Assembly (NCBI RefSeq): GCF_963678635.1
Contig: NC_087066.1
Span: 66,001,277-66,065,276, forward strand
Direction: 5' to 3'
Origin: Symsagittifera roscoffensis
Lineage: Eukaryota; Xenacoelomorpha; Acoela; Convolutidae
Length of the DNA: 64,000 nt
Shown: positions 10,401-21,829 of the stretch, in pieces
Position numbering within the stretch: position 1 is the stretch's first letter
How the letters are laid out: the number at the start of each line of letters is the position of its first letter
Made by a program: the position numbers and the translations under genes
The notes under the pieces: model-generated
The model's database searches: none
The model's input: only the letters and a program-made list of their open reading frames with translations
Told to the model about the DNA's origin: nothing

Positions 10401-13400
10401 TCTAGAAACTTCAGGCGGCTGTCCAGCAATCGACGCTCGCAGTCTTCGGGAGCGTCTCACTTGGCCTGGACAATCAAAGTTTACATTGAGAAGTCTGGCA
10501 TAGTGTTCAATCCACGCCTTAAGTTTATCTTTGTCAAGAATAGATAGCCTACCGGCATCATTCCGCACACAACTCGCGCCTGAGATGTCCTGATTAGCGC
10601 GATCCATCTGCTTAGCGATCTGAAAGACACCAACACCATTTAGAGTCACTGTGGCGAAGTTTGACTTCTCAGCATTAGAATTAGCTAGGTAAACAGTATG
10701 TTTTGACTTGCGCTTTGCTTCCAGATAACTCTCGAGCCTTCAGCGCTTCAGTCGTCTTGCCTACCTTCATCAAGGAATTGGAAATCTTAAATTGCGAGCG
10801 GTTATCTTGCACAACATGGTCAACTTGTTCATTCCACCACCAAGTTTCAGGTATCCACTTGTGGTTCGTTGATAGGCCACGTACTTCAGTGGCAGCCTTC
10901 AGAGTCGGAAACTTGAGGCGAGACCAGACATGACTGGTTGTATCATTATTAGACTGAATAGTTGACATCCCGTGTCTCTGAAGGGCCTCCTGGAATTGTT
11001 TGGCTATGGCAGCATCTCTAAGCTTCCATGCGCGTATGCGAGGTATGAACTTTCACTTCTTCGCACGGGGTAAGTGTACAGCGAGATCGCACACAAGGTG
11101 ATGTTGCTGGACGCATTCCTCGTTTGGAATAACTTTAAAGTCAGAAACGGCACTGCTAAAGGTATTTCGATAGAGAATGCAGTCCAGCTGCGTAGCGTGG
11201 CCACACGAGCTGTATGATGAGGTGGGAGTCTCTCTTCTTGAATCAGGTGTTGCCGACTCGAAGGCCGTTGGCAACAGCAAATTCCTGGAGACGTTCGCCC
11301 TCTGTTTTAAGCGAGCCGTTAGTTTCCACCATATTCCTCTTGGTAACCACTGGCAGTGAATCCGACATGCCCATTCCAGTCGCCAACCGGGATTAGTATC
11401 TCAGAACCTGGAATATTGGCAACAGCATGATAGTTGATCAAAGAAAAGCTCCATGACAGCGGCGGGCATGCTAGCTTGCGGTGCATAAACTGAGACAAAG
11501 ATGAGGATTATCTTTACAATCATCATTTTGAGTATAATAATTCTGTCAGAGATGCGCTGCATTTCAATAACTTAGTCCGCCCAGCTTTCAGCAAGGAGCA
11601 CACCGGCTCCGCCAAGACCTGATTTGTTCGAACAGTAGTAGACGCGGTACTTGTCGCCCTTGACTTTCAGGGTACGGACCTGGTTAGCTGCCACATCACC
11701 TTTCCACCTGTGCTCTTAGACCCCGCAAATGTCAACTTTTCTCCTCGATAAAGTCTCCAGCACTTCAGCACTCCTAGTTTTCAGGGTACCCACGTTCCAA
11801 GTGGCCACTCTGAATTTAGAGCTGAGCAAATCCGGACAGCCAAGCGCAGCCTCCTTTCGGCGGCAAAAGTCAGCTATATCGAACTGCTAGGATCGGCTGA
11901 GGCCAATTGACCTATTAACTTTTGATTTTGTTGAACAAGTTCACATTTGAGATTCAATTTACGTTTTGTTAAGAAATTCGTGTTCTCATTAAAAAAATTT
12001 GTTTGTTAACGGTGCCCAGGCCTGAAGCAACCGGGCCGGGGCCTCAAATTCAGGCCTGGTTCCAATTGTTGATAACTCAGGGGCTCCGCTGCTAATTATT
12101 CTTGATTTGGAGAGATGGGTCTCTAAATCGGGTTTTGGCCTAATATGCTCGAGTAGTTACCTAGCCAGAGGCACATTGTATCCGACAGAATGTAGTTTTT
12201 CTACCAGGGTGTGGTGATTTACTCTTAACACTGAGCTTTGGGGGGTTTGGTCAGTTGTTGTGCTCTCGCATTTTCGAAACTTATGGTAACGAGGGGTTCT
12301 GATTGATAGATTTCGTTGAGTAGTACGGCGCCGCTTTTATCCGTTTCTCTTTATTCAGCGTAAAACTAACTCGTTTAAAGAGAACCCGCTTGACGTTCTT
12401 TTTTGTCTCGGTTCAGTTTTACAGATTTTCTTGTCTGTATGGTTCGGTTGAGTATAAACGGCAATGGCTATAGCGAAGAATTTTATGCCAAAAATTAATT
12501 ATATTGTGGCTGGCATTTGGTGTTCCAGTTTTGTTTAAGGTACTAATGAGCCGCCAAGTTTTTTCTAACCTTGTTCTTTAGTTGCATGAAGTCCTGGACT
12601 CCTGCCATGACTTCTCTTCGTTTTGGCTGAACAATTAATTGATCTTTGAGTTCAGTGGCTGTTGTTGCTTCTTAAGGAATATCTTTAGATACTGGGAAAT
12701 GAAGGCCTCGGGCATCTTTCTCTCGGTTTTCGCGAATTATGTTCTTGTTTCTGAGTATAGTTTTTAGTATAAGTTCGAAGTAGAGGGCGAGATCGGCTGC
12801 CTCAAATACACTGTATAATGTTGCGATTTCGCTGAAACAGTTAGAGACAGTTTAGGGAGTTGTTCTGGAGAATGGTGTGATTCTGAGGACGAGTCATTCT
12901 GAGAGTTGCAATTTTTGTGTTCGGGGCAATAGGTGCCCGCTTACTTGGAGCCTTGTTTTTTTTGTGCTTCTACGCGCTGTATTATGCGACAAGGGACGAG
13001 CGAATTGGTGGAGCGACCAGACGAAACAGGGGAAGAGGTTTGCTTTCTGGAGTTTGTTAATTAGTGGGTTGTGGTTGGTAGCACTGTTTTTGATAGAAGT
13101 GTTGGATATGGGCCGTCATGGTTAGTCTTGGGATAGGCGCAATTGGATATTGGGTAGTAGTTACAGTTGATAACAATTTGGACAGTAGTAGTATGTGATA
13201 AATGATGGGTTGCAGTTAACTACGTTTCAAGTGGATCCAGTTGCAGCAGGCACTTGCTTGCGAGTATGTAATCAGGCCATTACTGGTCTTGGGTTTTAAT
13301 GTGGGCTCTGGGCTACTTTCGGCGCCGAACACTGGGAGTAGCATAACGAGTGACCTAACCATTTTTGAGTACCTCTTCTAAAAATCACAGTGTCTTTTCC

Positions 13401-16400
13401 TTTGCGCTGCCTTTTTTGGAAAGGAGGGGAAGCGATTGCGATATGGGTTTTCTGGTTCAATTTCTGGGAAGTGTCTTCTTGGTCGGAATGCACAACCGAG
13501 TATTGAGAAGATACTGTTTAATCGGGTTAATGTCCTGTAATATTATCCATATACCATGCTAGTATGTCGGATCTGAATGATGTCTTCTAATTTTCCAAGA
13601 AGTAAAGACTATTGTCTTCAAAATAGAGAGCTTCAAAGTGCACAAAACTGCAATTCATACATGCAGATGATTGCGAGAAAACTAGTTCCCAAATATCTCC
13701 TCTCCTTTTTGCATATTGATTATTTAGCCTGCATTTAAATGTGTTGAAATGTTTAGTGGAGATGTGTTGGTGAAGTATGTGGAAGATCAGATGGAGAAGT
13801 ACCTTGAGGAGGAGTTGAGAATCAAGAGGAACCTCTCTTTTTTCCCAGATCCCAGAGTGCATCTCTGTCTCTACTTCATCACAACCAATGGACATGGGCA
13901 AGTGCATTCCACTTCAAACTACTAATTGTACCTTCGTTCTGAACACACTTGAAATTGTTATGTATAAATAAGTGTAATACTCCAGCAATGATGTAACAGT
14001 TACTGATCTAATTCGTCATACTGAAAAGAATGATATCGAAACTATTTTGAAATTTATGCAATTCTCTTCATGTTAAGACGGAATGAAATTATTTTAATAT
14101 GATGAATGTGTTCCAGACTGAAGCCGCTGGACATTCTGACAATGAAAAAGCTAAGTGACAAAGTGAATTTGGTGCCAATCATTGCCAAGGCAGACACAAT
14201 TACCAAGCCAGAACTCGAAGTGTTCAAAAAGAAGGTTAGTCACTGCATCGATTTAATTCTTGAACCCGTGCTCCCGTGCTAGTTTATTTCCGTAGTATAA
14301 GTATCCTAGGCGTAAAGTTCATCTCTATATATGTATTAGCCGATAAGTTAATAAAGTATTGTCTAATTATTCAATTCTGTGAAGGTTTTAAACTAGTGGT
14401 AGCGTAATGATTACCACTCAAACTTGATGTTTGTAGTGGCGAACACAAAAAATGTTTAAGCTATGGTAGGCCTGTGAAATTAACCCGATTTTCTACTCAA
14501 ATAGATTTTTTTCAATGTGATGATGTTGGAATAGATAAGGGAGGAGTTGTGTGATAACGGGATAGTACCTTATCTGTTCCCACTGGACGATGAGAGCAAT
14601 GAGGAGTTGGTGAGTGACAACACAGAGGCGAACAAGACTGTCCCTTTTGCAGTTGTGGGCAGCCACGAGAAACTGAAGGGACACAGGGTCAGAGTGTACC
14701 CGTGGGGAACCGTCAATGGTTACTACTCTTAATTCACTACTTACCTTTTATCATTAATTCTTTTTTAAGCTAGCTGTTTCCGTCAATTGTTTTAAAACCT
14801 TTTCGAGACACTTCAAATACAGTATTGAATGCTCCAGTTGGTGTCAATTATCAAAATCAGTCGGTTTCTTTTGAATGAATACATTTTTGGTCACGATAAA
14901 GAGCCGCTGACAGGTTGAAATTTATGAAAATTTTTGTTCGATATTGATTAAGTTTTCTATTGGAACTATCATTCTCAAAAAATAGCTTAGTGTGTGTTGT
15001 GGTTCCAGTGGAGAACGAGGAGCATTGTGACTTCAAGCTGTTTCGCCAGTCAGTCATAAACAGGAACCTGTGCGATCTCTGTGTCTCCACAAGCGAAGTG
15101 CATTACGAGGCATTCCGCAAGAGACGCCTCCCTAAGATGGGCTATGTCGCATCCACCGACGCAAATCTATCGTGAGTTCCTGTGCTTCATTCAAAGATTT
15201 GATCAGCGATTAATCAAGAGAGGGGATGATGATATTTGAGAACAGATTTGGCGTAGAGGTGACACAACTGCTTGAGACCGCTTTTTTATTGACAATTTTT
15301 TATTGACAAAAAATGATTTTTTTTTCAAATTTTTCTGATTGATTTTAATCAAATTTGTGTCGCAAGTGGTGCGAAGCTCAGCGTCGCCTCTGTGTTCATT
15401 AATTTGAAGGTGGATGAATCTCAGAAATACTTTTTGTTGGTTTCATCTCAGATTTGAAGCGTTAACTTATTTTCAAGACTTCGGTAGACATTATTTTGGT
15501 GTCTGAGAAAAGTAACTGGTGTATTTAAGCTGAATAAAATGGTGATTTTGCGTGTGTAGCTTCACGGAGACGATCGAACGAGAGAGGGCAAGAGTGACCT
15601 CTGACCTGCAGAGGAGGGAGGATGAGATGAGGGCCACTTTCATCAGGAGGGTCAAGGACAAGGAGAACGAGCTGCAGATTGCAGAGCAGAGTCTAACCAA
15701 TAAATACAACAAACTCAAGGTCCGCCACATTCTCTCCACATGGCTAATGGATAATGTCAAATCAGAAATTTCTGCCGCTAGTTTGGATTGTCTTCTTGAC
15801 AAATTGCCCTTCATTATTTTAAGATATCTATATTTGGCTGACCGACGAAAAAATCTTGACGAAAATTTTGACGAAAAAATCGAAATTTTTCGGCGCGCGC
15901 TCCCCCCTCAAAATTAATATATTTTGAGGAGGAAGCGCGCGCCGAAAAACGCGATTTTTTGGACAAAATTTTCTAAAAAGTCCCTAAAACGCCCTTTTGG
16001 CCTGTTTTTCTTTCAAGAAGTTGGATGCGGCGCAGAACATTTTGTCAAAATGGGGTCTTCATAATGATTTGGGAGAACTCAGAAAATCAATTTGGTCGAT
16101 CTAAAATTTTCGAAATATCTTTGATCCCCCTCGAGAAAGACCTAGATCCGCCCCTGACTATGACGCTACCAGTGATGGTTTAAGATTCAAAAATCCATGT
16201 TTTCGTGCAGTATCTAACAAAATTGCCCAGGATTTGATTTGAGCCCGTTACATTGTGGCTGAGAGCGAAGTGTTTCAGAATGAGTCACACAACTCGGTTC
16301 TAACTGGTTCATTCTTGTGTACATTCAGTTTGAAAAGAAGTATTGTTTTTGATTACCTGTAATGTGTGTATGTGATGTATAAGGGTGAGCTGGAGATCAA

Positions 16401-16578
16401 GAAGTTGGAGTTGGAGGAGGAGCGGAGTAAGTTGGACACGGCGAAGTGTGAGTTCGAAAAGGCACAGGAGGAGCGGAGGAGGATGTTGGAGGAGCAGGCA
16501 GCAGCAGCCGCCCTCTCCTCCTCCACCTCACAGCAGCAGTCATCTACCGCCACTCTGGGCAGGAGCAAGAAGAAGTAG
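4425..16578 (+). CDS. Septin, SEPT6-group, nine exons
   Basis: The exons are 4425-4557, 5000-5113, 6967-7048, 13757-13897, 14117-14234, 14535-14718, 15009-15171, 15560-15719 and 16384-16578. Phases agree throughout and give 429 residues, the usual septin size. Septins are GTP-binding proteins that polymerise into membrane- and actin-associated filaments. The N-terminal VGFFSLPD resembles the VGFDSLPD of SEPT6/8/10/11. The P-loop is GETGIGKTT, the G3 motif DTCGYGDQ, the G4 motif AKAD, and the septin-unique element includes [16 protein letters not shown]. From about residue 315 to 410 there is a charged coiled coil, then an Ala/Ser/Gln-rich tail ending RSKKK. Intron 4 (13898-14116) begins GCAAGT, a GC-AG intron. 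The donor of exon 8 (GTCCGC) is weak. Reading through it adds unrelated residues, so splicing to 16384 is preferred. Introns carry satellite, LINE and MITE sequence. Confidence 0.92.
5255..6180 (+). repeat. Tandem satellite array, about 170-bp units, in septin intron 2
   Basis: Successive units begin at TCGAAAACA/TACCCTCCCAAATCTGAG-like phrases near 5438, 5609, 5778 and 5949, with diverged units before and after, so spacing is 169-171 bp. Each unit carries a GGTTTCAATCGAAAGGA-like phrase, a GTGGAAAGCTCCTCTGCAT-like phrase, AGCGGTTACGCCCA and TTTTTGACCGTTTTTTGAAA. Isolated diverged units recur at 43.53-44.22 kb and 54.35-54.62 kb. Open frames running through the units are repeat artefacts. Confidence 0.8.
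6400..6770 (+). repeat. F2 repeat copy in septin intron 2
   Basis: Contains GATGAACGTAGTGTAGACTC, TAGGTCGTGATAATTTTTTT, a CAGGAAAAATCTTAAAATTT phrase and GATCCAGTTTTCACA, in the same order as the copies at 7.70 and 18.06 kb. It has no coding capacity. Confidence 0.5.
7049..7689 (+). other. Septin intron 3, unique-looking start
   Basis: AT-rich intron sequence after the donor AG|GTAACA. I recognise no gene or repeat. The 66-residue open frame at 7503-7703 has no supporting features. Confidence 0.4.
7690..8130 (+). repeat. F2 repeat copy in septin intron 3
   Basis: Begins GGTTCGATGAACAAAGTTCA, with CGTCGTGATGAATTTTTTTC and later CCAATTTTCTCAAATTG. It follows the same order as other F2 copies. 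Confidence 0.5.
8131..8940. other. Septin intron 3, unassigned
   Basis: This stretch has somewhat higher GC content and short open frames on both strands, but no recognisable domain or splice-supported exon. It directly abuts the 3' end of the LINE relic and may include decayed element sequence. Confidence 0.35.
8945..12080 (-). pseudogene. Dead non-LTR retrotransposon (LINE) in septin intron 3
   Basis: Read on the minus strand, an apurinic endonuclease starts near 11822 ([15 protein letters not shown]) and keeps [18 protein letters not shown] and a [10 protein letters not shown]-like segment. Downstream come [20 protein letters not shown] and [20 protein letters not shown] (reverse transcriptase fingers, near 10080-10240), then [15 protein letters not shown] (near 9970). 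The C-terminal part has [14 protein letters not shown] and [13 protein letters not shown] (near 9040-9300). Several stops and frameshifts break it. The part that should contain the YADD catalytic box is deleted: [12 protein letters not shown] runs almost directly into KVADTLD and [13 protein letters not shown]. It is an APE-type LINE of the kind often annotated as jockey- or CR1-like. I do not assign a clade. The GC-rich 11830-12080 part is probably its 5' region. Confidence 0.88.
12081..13756. other. Rest of septin intron 3, no gene recognised
   Basis: Moderate-GC sequence directly upstream (in LINE sense) of the dead LINE, ending at the exon 4 acceptor GTTTAG at 13751-13756. An 82-residue open frame at 12877-13125 has hydrophobic stretches but no start context, splice signals or family similarity that I can support. 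Confidence 0.4.
15830..16156 (+). mobile_element. hAT-type MITE relic in septin intron 8
   Basis: The right end reads GACCTAGATCCGCCCCTG, the inverse of the CAGGGGCGGATCTAGG end of the intact MITE at 19707-20095. The interior shares TTTTTCGGCGCGCGCT, a GGTCGACCTAAA-like phrase and TGCGGCGCAGAA. An inner hairpin pairs GGCGCGCGCT (about 15890) with AGCGCGCGCC (about 15934). The left terminal repeat is not found, so this copy is truncated. Confidence 0.75.
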
Positions 16579-17053
16579 AGTCAACCACCTCCTCACCCAC
16601 CACCACCTCCCCCTCCCTCACAATTACAGAAGTCTAACACCCTATAGAGGAGATACCATAGCCCTTTTGTGAAGACAGATTGATCCACTCGCCAATGCCA
16701 CTGAATTATTCAATCTTATTTTAAGCTAGAAAATGTCTTCAATTGAAAGAAAAATATCGTCTTAACTTTTTTCTCTCTGCAGAATGAACACATTGCTTCC
16801 ATAGTTATCTGCCTTCAAAAATTGCGATTACTTAGAAGACCACGATTGACGCAGAAGATATACGAATAACACCTATTCTGCTATTCCATATTCTGCTAGT
16901 TGAGGATAAGATGAGTCATCAAAATGTTTTGTACCTTTGCGGCAACTGCAATCATTTCGCAGCTATAATAATGGTGCGTGCAATAATTTCTAGTTTCTTT
17001 GTAATGTATTTTCTAGTGTCAAAACGTTGACTCATGATTTACAGCTCAATTCT

Positions 17054-17119
17054 AATAAATAATGAATCCATGGGGTGAATCTATTATTTGTTTAATATTT
17101 GCAAAGTTAGAATAATAAA
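17054..17119 (+). promoter_or_regulatory. Candidate septin polyadenylation signals
   Basis: AATAAA occurs at 17054-17059 and again at 17114-17119, about 480-540 bp after the septin stop codon. They are followed by T-rich sequence. These are the first canonical signals after the gene. Confidence 0.5.
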
Positions 17120-17229
17120 AACTTTGTAATGCTTTCAAACGATTGTTCGTCCTTTTATTTTTTCAATTATTGGTATGAAATTATTTAAGCATAGTTGATT
17201 TAAATTAATTTTTTAATGAAAATCATTTT

Positions 17230-17960
17230 TTTGTAAATGACCGAAAAATAACTTTAGGCAATGGAGATAAGGACCACGAAGGGTTTTATATCATTTGATG
17301 GGCTGGCTGCGAAAAGACTTAGATAAGTGAAAATTTTTGATGCTTTCTTGTCTAACATATGTTTTTCACAAAGCAGGCGAAAAGAATTTCTGATATTTAT
17401 TTCTAGGCAGAGCTTGTAGTGGTTCGAGCCCAACCACGACCTGTTTTGGTTTTTAAGAATATTGAACGTAGTGAAGACTCTTATATAGGTCTTACTAATT
17501 TTTTTGTTTGCTTTTTAGGAAAAATGTTAAAAGTCGCTAATAAGATGTGCATATTGATGCATTTATGAATGCACTTAGGTAGATATGCTTTTTTTGAGTT
17601 CAATTGAAATTGATATGCTGATAGTGACGTTAAAATCAATCTCCAAATACGAATTAGGAAATGGCGCAAAAGTTCGTGAACGATTTCTAGTTTCGAAAGT
17701 GGAGTTTATTTTTTAGGTTTCCAGTGGAATAAAACTTTACCTGTTGATCCAGTTTTCTCAAGTTGGCTTAATGTTATCAAAAAAGTGCCAATCATAAACT
17801 GTTCTAGAAATTCAAAAAGCTTAAAGCGCAACTTTTTTTTCGTTGAAAATTGAAAAAAAAAGTTGAGATTTTCTCAAGAACGTCAGTGTTTTTTTATGTT
17901 TACTTGCGTTCCTTGCTCTTTTCCAATCTTCGATTGCCCATGTTTTGGTTTCAAAACGAA
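17230..17960 (+). repeat. F2 repeat copy downstream of septin
   Basis: Carries GAACGTAGTGAAGACTCTTA, TAGGTCTTACTAATTTTTTT and GATCCAGTTTTCTCAAGTTG, in the F2 order. No gene is seen. Confidence 0.5.
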
Positions 17961-18039
17961 TAAGAAGAAAAGTTGTTAGACAGGCAAGTAGCGTAGTATG
18001 TACCGATCACTGTTATCATTGCCAAAAATGTTGAATCGA

Positions 18040-18700
18040 TTTATAAGATATATAGCTTAGACTCTTGTATAGGTCGCGATATTTTTTCGTTTTATTTCAG
18101 GAAAAGACTTAAAGTTTGTTCAGGGTCAAATTTACCTTTTCGCGGTTTGACTTTGATTTCTTTTTAAGTTCAGTTCATTTCTCCACAATCGACAGCAAAA
18201 GTTCAAAGGTCGTAAAAAACGTTATCAACTTTTAGTTTCGAAAATGCAGTTAAATTTCAGACTTCCTAGCGAAAAAAACTTGCCTTTTGATCCAGTTTTC
18301 CCAACTGGGCACCTTTACAGCTTATTGATAGCATGCGCTTTGACATTCGAGTAATAATAGGTTAACACAGTTGAAGCATTTTAAATTCATCAATTGGACC
18401 GAAAAAAGCTATTTGTTTCAAACATAACAATCATAAAAACTCGATTTCAGAATTTTTTAAAACTCAATATATATGGCAATTTTTTAAAATGCACAATTTA
18501 TACATGATATGGTTTTAAGGCTTTGCCATTTGTTACTTGCAAAGTTAGTGTGGATGCCTTAAGTTTGTGATATTTCAAATTATTACTTGCAAAATGGTGT
18601 CTATTTGTATTTGGTTCCACTTTTGCTGAATTGCATTGGCAATTTATTAGCATATGTAGCTGATTTAATCATGACTAGTGTTTTTGGTGGTTAAGCGATA
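18040..18700 (+). repeat. F2 fragment followed by F4 repeat
   Basis: 18.06-18.31 kb is a short F2 piece. From 18310 it joins another family (F4): GATAGCATGCGCTTTGACAT, CAATTGGACCGAAAAAAGCT and CAATTTATTAGCATATGTAG. F4 recurs near 40.85-41.17 and 42.96-43.25 kb. Confidence 0.5.
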
Positions 18701-19429
18701 AAACGCGTTTGAAATGGTAAGGAACCAAATAATGAAATTGTTTGAAAAAATATTTTTACTAAATTTTTACTGACTTCAAAATAACTTTGAACAAATAACT
18801 TAGAAAGACAGTTTTCGGCGCTGACTTTTAACTCTAAATTAGTATATTCTGGCGCTTTGAGAAAAGTTTTTTTTTGCAAAAAATGAATGTCATAAAATAT
18901 TAACAAAGGGGACACCCAACCTTTGGGTGTTCAAGACACCGATCCTCTACAAGTGGCTGTGTACTGGTAACTGCATATTGAAGGTCCAATTATAATCGTA
19001 TGATCATACGATCAGAATACATGAATTCCTGATTGTCTTCGTCTTATCACAACTAAAACCACAGCACAAAAAATATCAAAATTTTCAACTGTTTGAATTT
19101 TCGACTGAATCAGCAGCTCCCCTTCAGAATATCGAACACTCTTGGTGTGAGCACATTTGGTGTGAGATTTGTGAACCGTAAAAACAAATTAAAACGAGAA
19201 TTCTTTAAAGTTTGATTTTTATTTCATTTTGAGTTTTCTTACAGTACTCCAAATACCAGATTTCATACGGTGACTCTTTACACTAACGTCAGCTTAGTGT
19301 TGTTACAATCCTTCTTGTTCTCTAACTTAGCACGCCAAAAAAGTGTTCACTTATTTGGAAATTTTACTGTAGCATTAGAACTTGCATAGCATCTGTTCTC
19401 TGCTTTATTTGTTACTAGTGTTTGGCTAT
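18701..19429. other. No gene or repeat recognised
   Basis: AT-rich. Short open frames only, none with splice or family support. Confidence 0.4.
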
Positions 19430-19625
19430 TAACTATTAAGCTTCTTTGGTTGAGTGGTGAAGGTGTGAGACTCATAATCTCTATGTCGCAGATTCGAATT
19501 TCAGACCTAACTGACTTTCTTGCTAACTCGAGGCTTATTTCTTTATCATACTTTATAGAGCTGCTTTTTGTCGTGTTCTCGCAGGTGTTTGCAAAGCGAA
19601 GTTTCGCATCTGTGTTCGATATTTA
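19430..19625 (+). repeat. tRNA-derived SINE (tRNA-Met-like head)
   Basis: A head like TTGGTTGAGTGGTGAAGG followed by GAGACTCATAATCTC looks like an initiator/elongator Met anticodon arm with CAT. Then GTCGCAGATTCGAATTTC is a B-box/T-arm. The body TAACTCGAGGCTTATTTCT and TTATAGAGCTGCTTTTTG leads to a hairpin tail GCAAAGCGAAGTTTCGC. Related copies lie at 41.19-41.37 and 41.58-41.74 kb. It is not a functional tRNA, because the acceptor stem does not close. Confidence 0.7.
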
Positions 19626-19706
19626 AAAACAACGATTGGTTAGTGATTTCTTATAACAAAGAGTTTCACTGTATATGAATCCACTATTTTCCCTTTACAC
19701 GACAAT

Positions 19707-20095
19707 CAGGGGCGGATCTAGGTTTTTCTCGAGGGGGGGGGGGCAGAATTTCAAATAAGCTTGGACAACTTTGTCGACCTTTTTTAGGTTGACCAAATTG
19801 ATTTTCTGAGTTCTCACAAATAATTATAAAGACTCTATTATTGTTAAATTTTCTGCGCCGCAGTCAAATTTTTGAAAAAAAAACAGCAAAAAAAGCGTTT
19901 TTTAGAAAATTTTACCAAAAAATCGCGTTTTTTCGGCGCGCGCTGCACCTCAAAATTAGTATATATTGGCGCCTTTAGAAAAATTATTGCGTCAGTCAGC
20001 CAAAAATGGATATCGCAAAATAAGGCAAAAAGGAACCCTTTGGGTCGGCATGGGTCGAATTCCTGAACCCCCCCCCCCCCCTAAATCCACCCCTG
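19707..20095 (+). mobile_element. Non-autonomous hAT-type element (MITE), complete
   Basis: The left end is CAGGGGCGGATCTAGG and the right end is CTAAATCCACCCCTG, imperfect terminal inverted repeats. Both sides are flanked by the identical 8-bp direct repeat ACGACAAT (19699-19706 and 20096-20103). An 8-bp target-site duplication is the hallmark of hAT transposition. G-run and C-run tracts lie just inside each end. There is no transposase frame, so it would need a source in trans. A truncated relative sits in septin intron 8 and a further decayed piece at 43.34-43.50 kb. Confidence 0.88.
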
Positions 20096-20103
20096 ACGAC
20101 AAT

Positions 20104-21284
20104 ATTCGACAATATTATGACTACTTATTTGTGTCTGAATTGCAATTAGTTTGACAAGTTTTTCTTGCAAAATTACTGCCTAAGTTGTGTCTGAAATGCA
20201 TTGTGTGACCAGTTTTTCCTGACCTGGACAGAACTTCTCTGAATGTTTATGGGTTCTGAATTCAACCTTTGTGATTTTAGTATGATAATATGATACCAAA
20301 CTTGATTCCAGGCGAGCTTTCCTTGAGGTAGTTAAAATTTTCGTCAGTTTTTAATTCATTTCAAATGAAAAAGTTGTCCGTCTTTGCTCTAACAGTTCAT
20401 CCCACTTTTTCTAACCTCATATTTTAAACCAAAAATTTCATGTATATTAGTTTTCACAACCTAAACTATATTACCTTGCGTTATATCGGTCTTTGGCAAA
20501 AAACTCAAATGAGTCTGATCAAATTAGTCCTCTCCTGTTAAGTCGTACGGAATTTGAAGGTTCCGAATTTTATAACATTGTTCTGTCTTGTGCTAGAGTA
20601 AGGGCCACATTAAATTTCTGTTTTGGGTGTTAAAAAATAGTTTTAATTCAGTTTTCACTACAGTCTGATCGCTGATCAAATTAGTTGACAAAGTTTGAAC
20701 AAATTTGCCTTTCTTCTCTTACTTCGTTCTTAATTATTGTTCTCAGTTGTGGTTTCTGGTGATTTTGGCTTCTGTTTGGCGAAAAAAACCTATTCTAAGT
20801 ATCTCTGCACTTGAATTTTAAGATGCGAAATTAAAAACTCGATAATTCGGAACCGCTCAACAAAAAAATCAGAACAAAATCCTTTAGCAACATGGTGACT
20901 ATGACCAGGATCTCTGTGGTAAAACTGAAACCCGAAAAATGAGAGACCTCAACCAAAATTTCACACAATCGGTTGCAATACCATCAGCAGTTCAACCCAT
21001 CGCTCTGCAAATCTCGACTATTTGCTCTTCCAACTAGATCAAAAGCAGGAATGACGAAAAAGCGATAATTTCGGTCCTTCTGCTAGCCATTTTGATATTG
21101 CGTCAGATTTCAGAAAAAAAATGCCTTTGAAGCTCAGCTTTGGCACTGAATATGCCTCGCGCCATAGCTTTAACAGAATTAAAATGTCGACTTATATTTT
21201 AGCATAATTGCTAACGAAATTCAGCAAAATTTTTGACGAGTATTCGATCGATCCAAAAAATCTTGTCCCAAACAGTTCTCAACT
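20104..21284. other. No gene recognised
   Basis: AT-rich intergenic sequence. I see no exon, RNA gene or clear repeat in it. Confidence 0.4.
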
Positions 21285-21760
21285 TCCAGGTTCCTTCCCA
21301 CTTAGCCTAGAGTTAACGCCGTCGCCTTTTTACCCTAAGGTCTGGGGTTTGACTCTCAGCAAGGCCTTGTTTTTTTTCGGTATGTATGCAATTGAAAAAA
21401 TAACAGTAAAAATTGAAGGTCTGGCATCCGTTATTCTGCTAAAGTTTTGTCGGCTTAGTTGCTACATCACACATCTTGTTTGTCCTGTAAGCAACTTTCA
21501 TTGGAAGTGCAAGTGTTGTTTTTTGTAGGTTCAGGAATTCATTTTTTCGGCGCAACAGGTGTCTGCTCAAAGATTGTCGGCTTAGTGTCTGCTATTTTAG
21601 TACTCAAATTTCTGCCATGTTAGCCTGGATTGAACTTCTATCGACACATACGAAAATTTAATTTTTGATAGAACTAGTTTTCTTAACGTTTTTTATTTTT
21701 GCGACTTATGTTTGTGTTTAGTCGCAAGTGGTGCGAAGCTCCGCTCCGCCTCCGTGTTAT
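21285..21760 (+). repeat. tRNA-derived SINE S3, copy 1
   Basis: The head has CTTAGCCTAGAGTTAACGCC (A-box-like) and GGGGTTTGACTCTCAGC (B-box-like), about 35 bp apart. The tail ends with GCAAGTGGTGCGAAGCTCCG and CTCCGCCTCCGTGT, the shared hairpin. The body (TATGCAATTGAAAA.., TTTTGTCGGCTTA, GCAACTTTCATTG) is repeated in copy 2 about 545 bp further on. Confidence 0.75.
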
Positions 21761-21829
21761 GTTCTTTTCTTCTTTATCATCTTCTCCTTACAAATCTGTT
21801 CTTTATTATTGAATTTTTGAAATTTTCAG

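Noticed and set aside
12877-13125. 82-codon frame with hydrophobic stretches as a small membrane protein
   Set aside because: It lies inside septin intron 3 beside a dead LINE, with no promoter, splice or family evidence.
15552-15917. Extended septin exon 8 reading on to 15917
   Set aside because: After 15719 the similarity to septin coiled coils ends and the sequence enters a MITE relic. Splicing to 16384 restores the coiled coil in phase.
19445-19516. Possible tRNA-Met gene
   Set aside because: A- and B-box and CAT loop are recognisable, but the acceptor stem does not pair and a SINE body follows. The same holds at 2.5, 21.3, 21.85, 41.2 and 42.65 kb.
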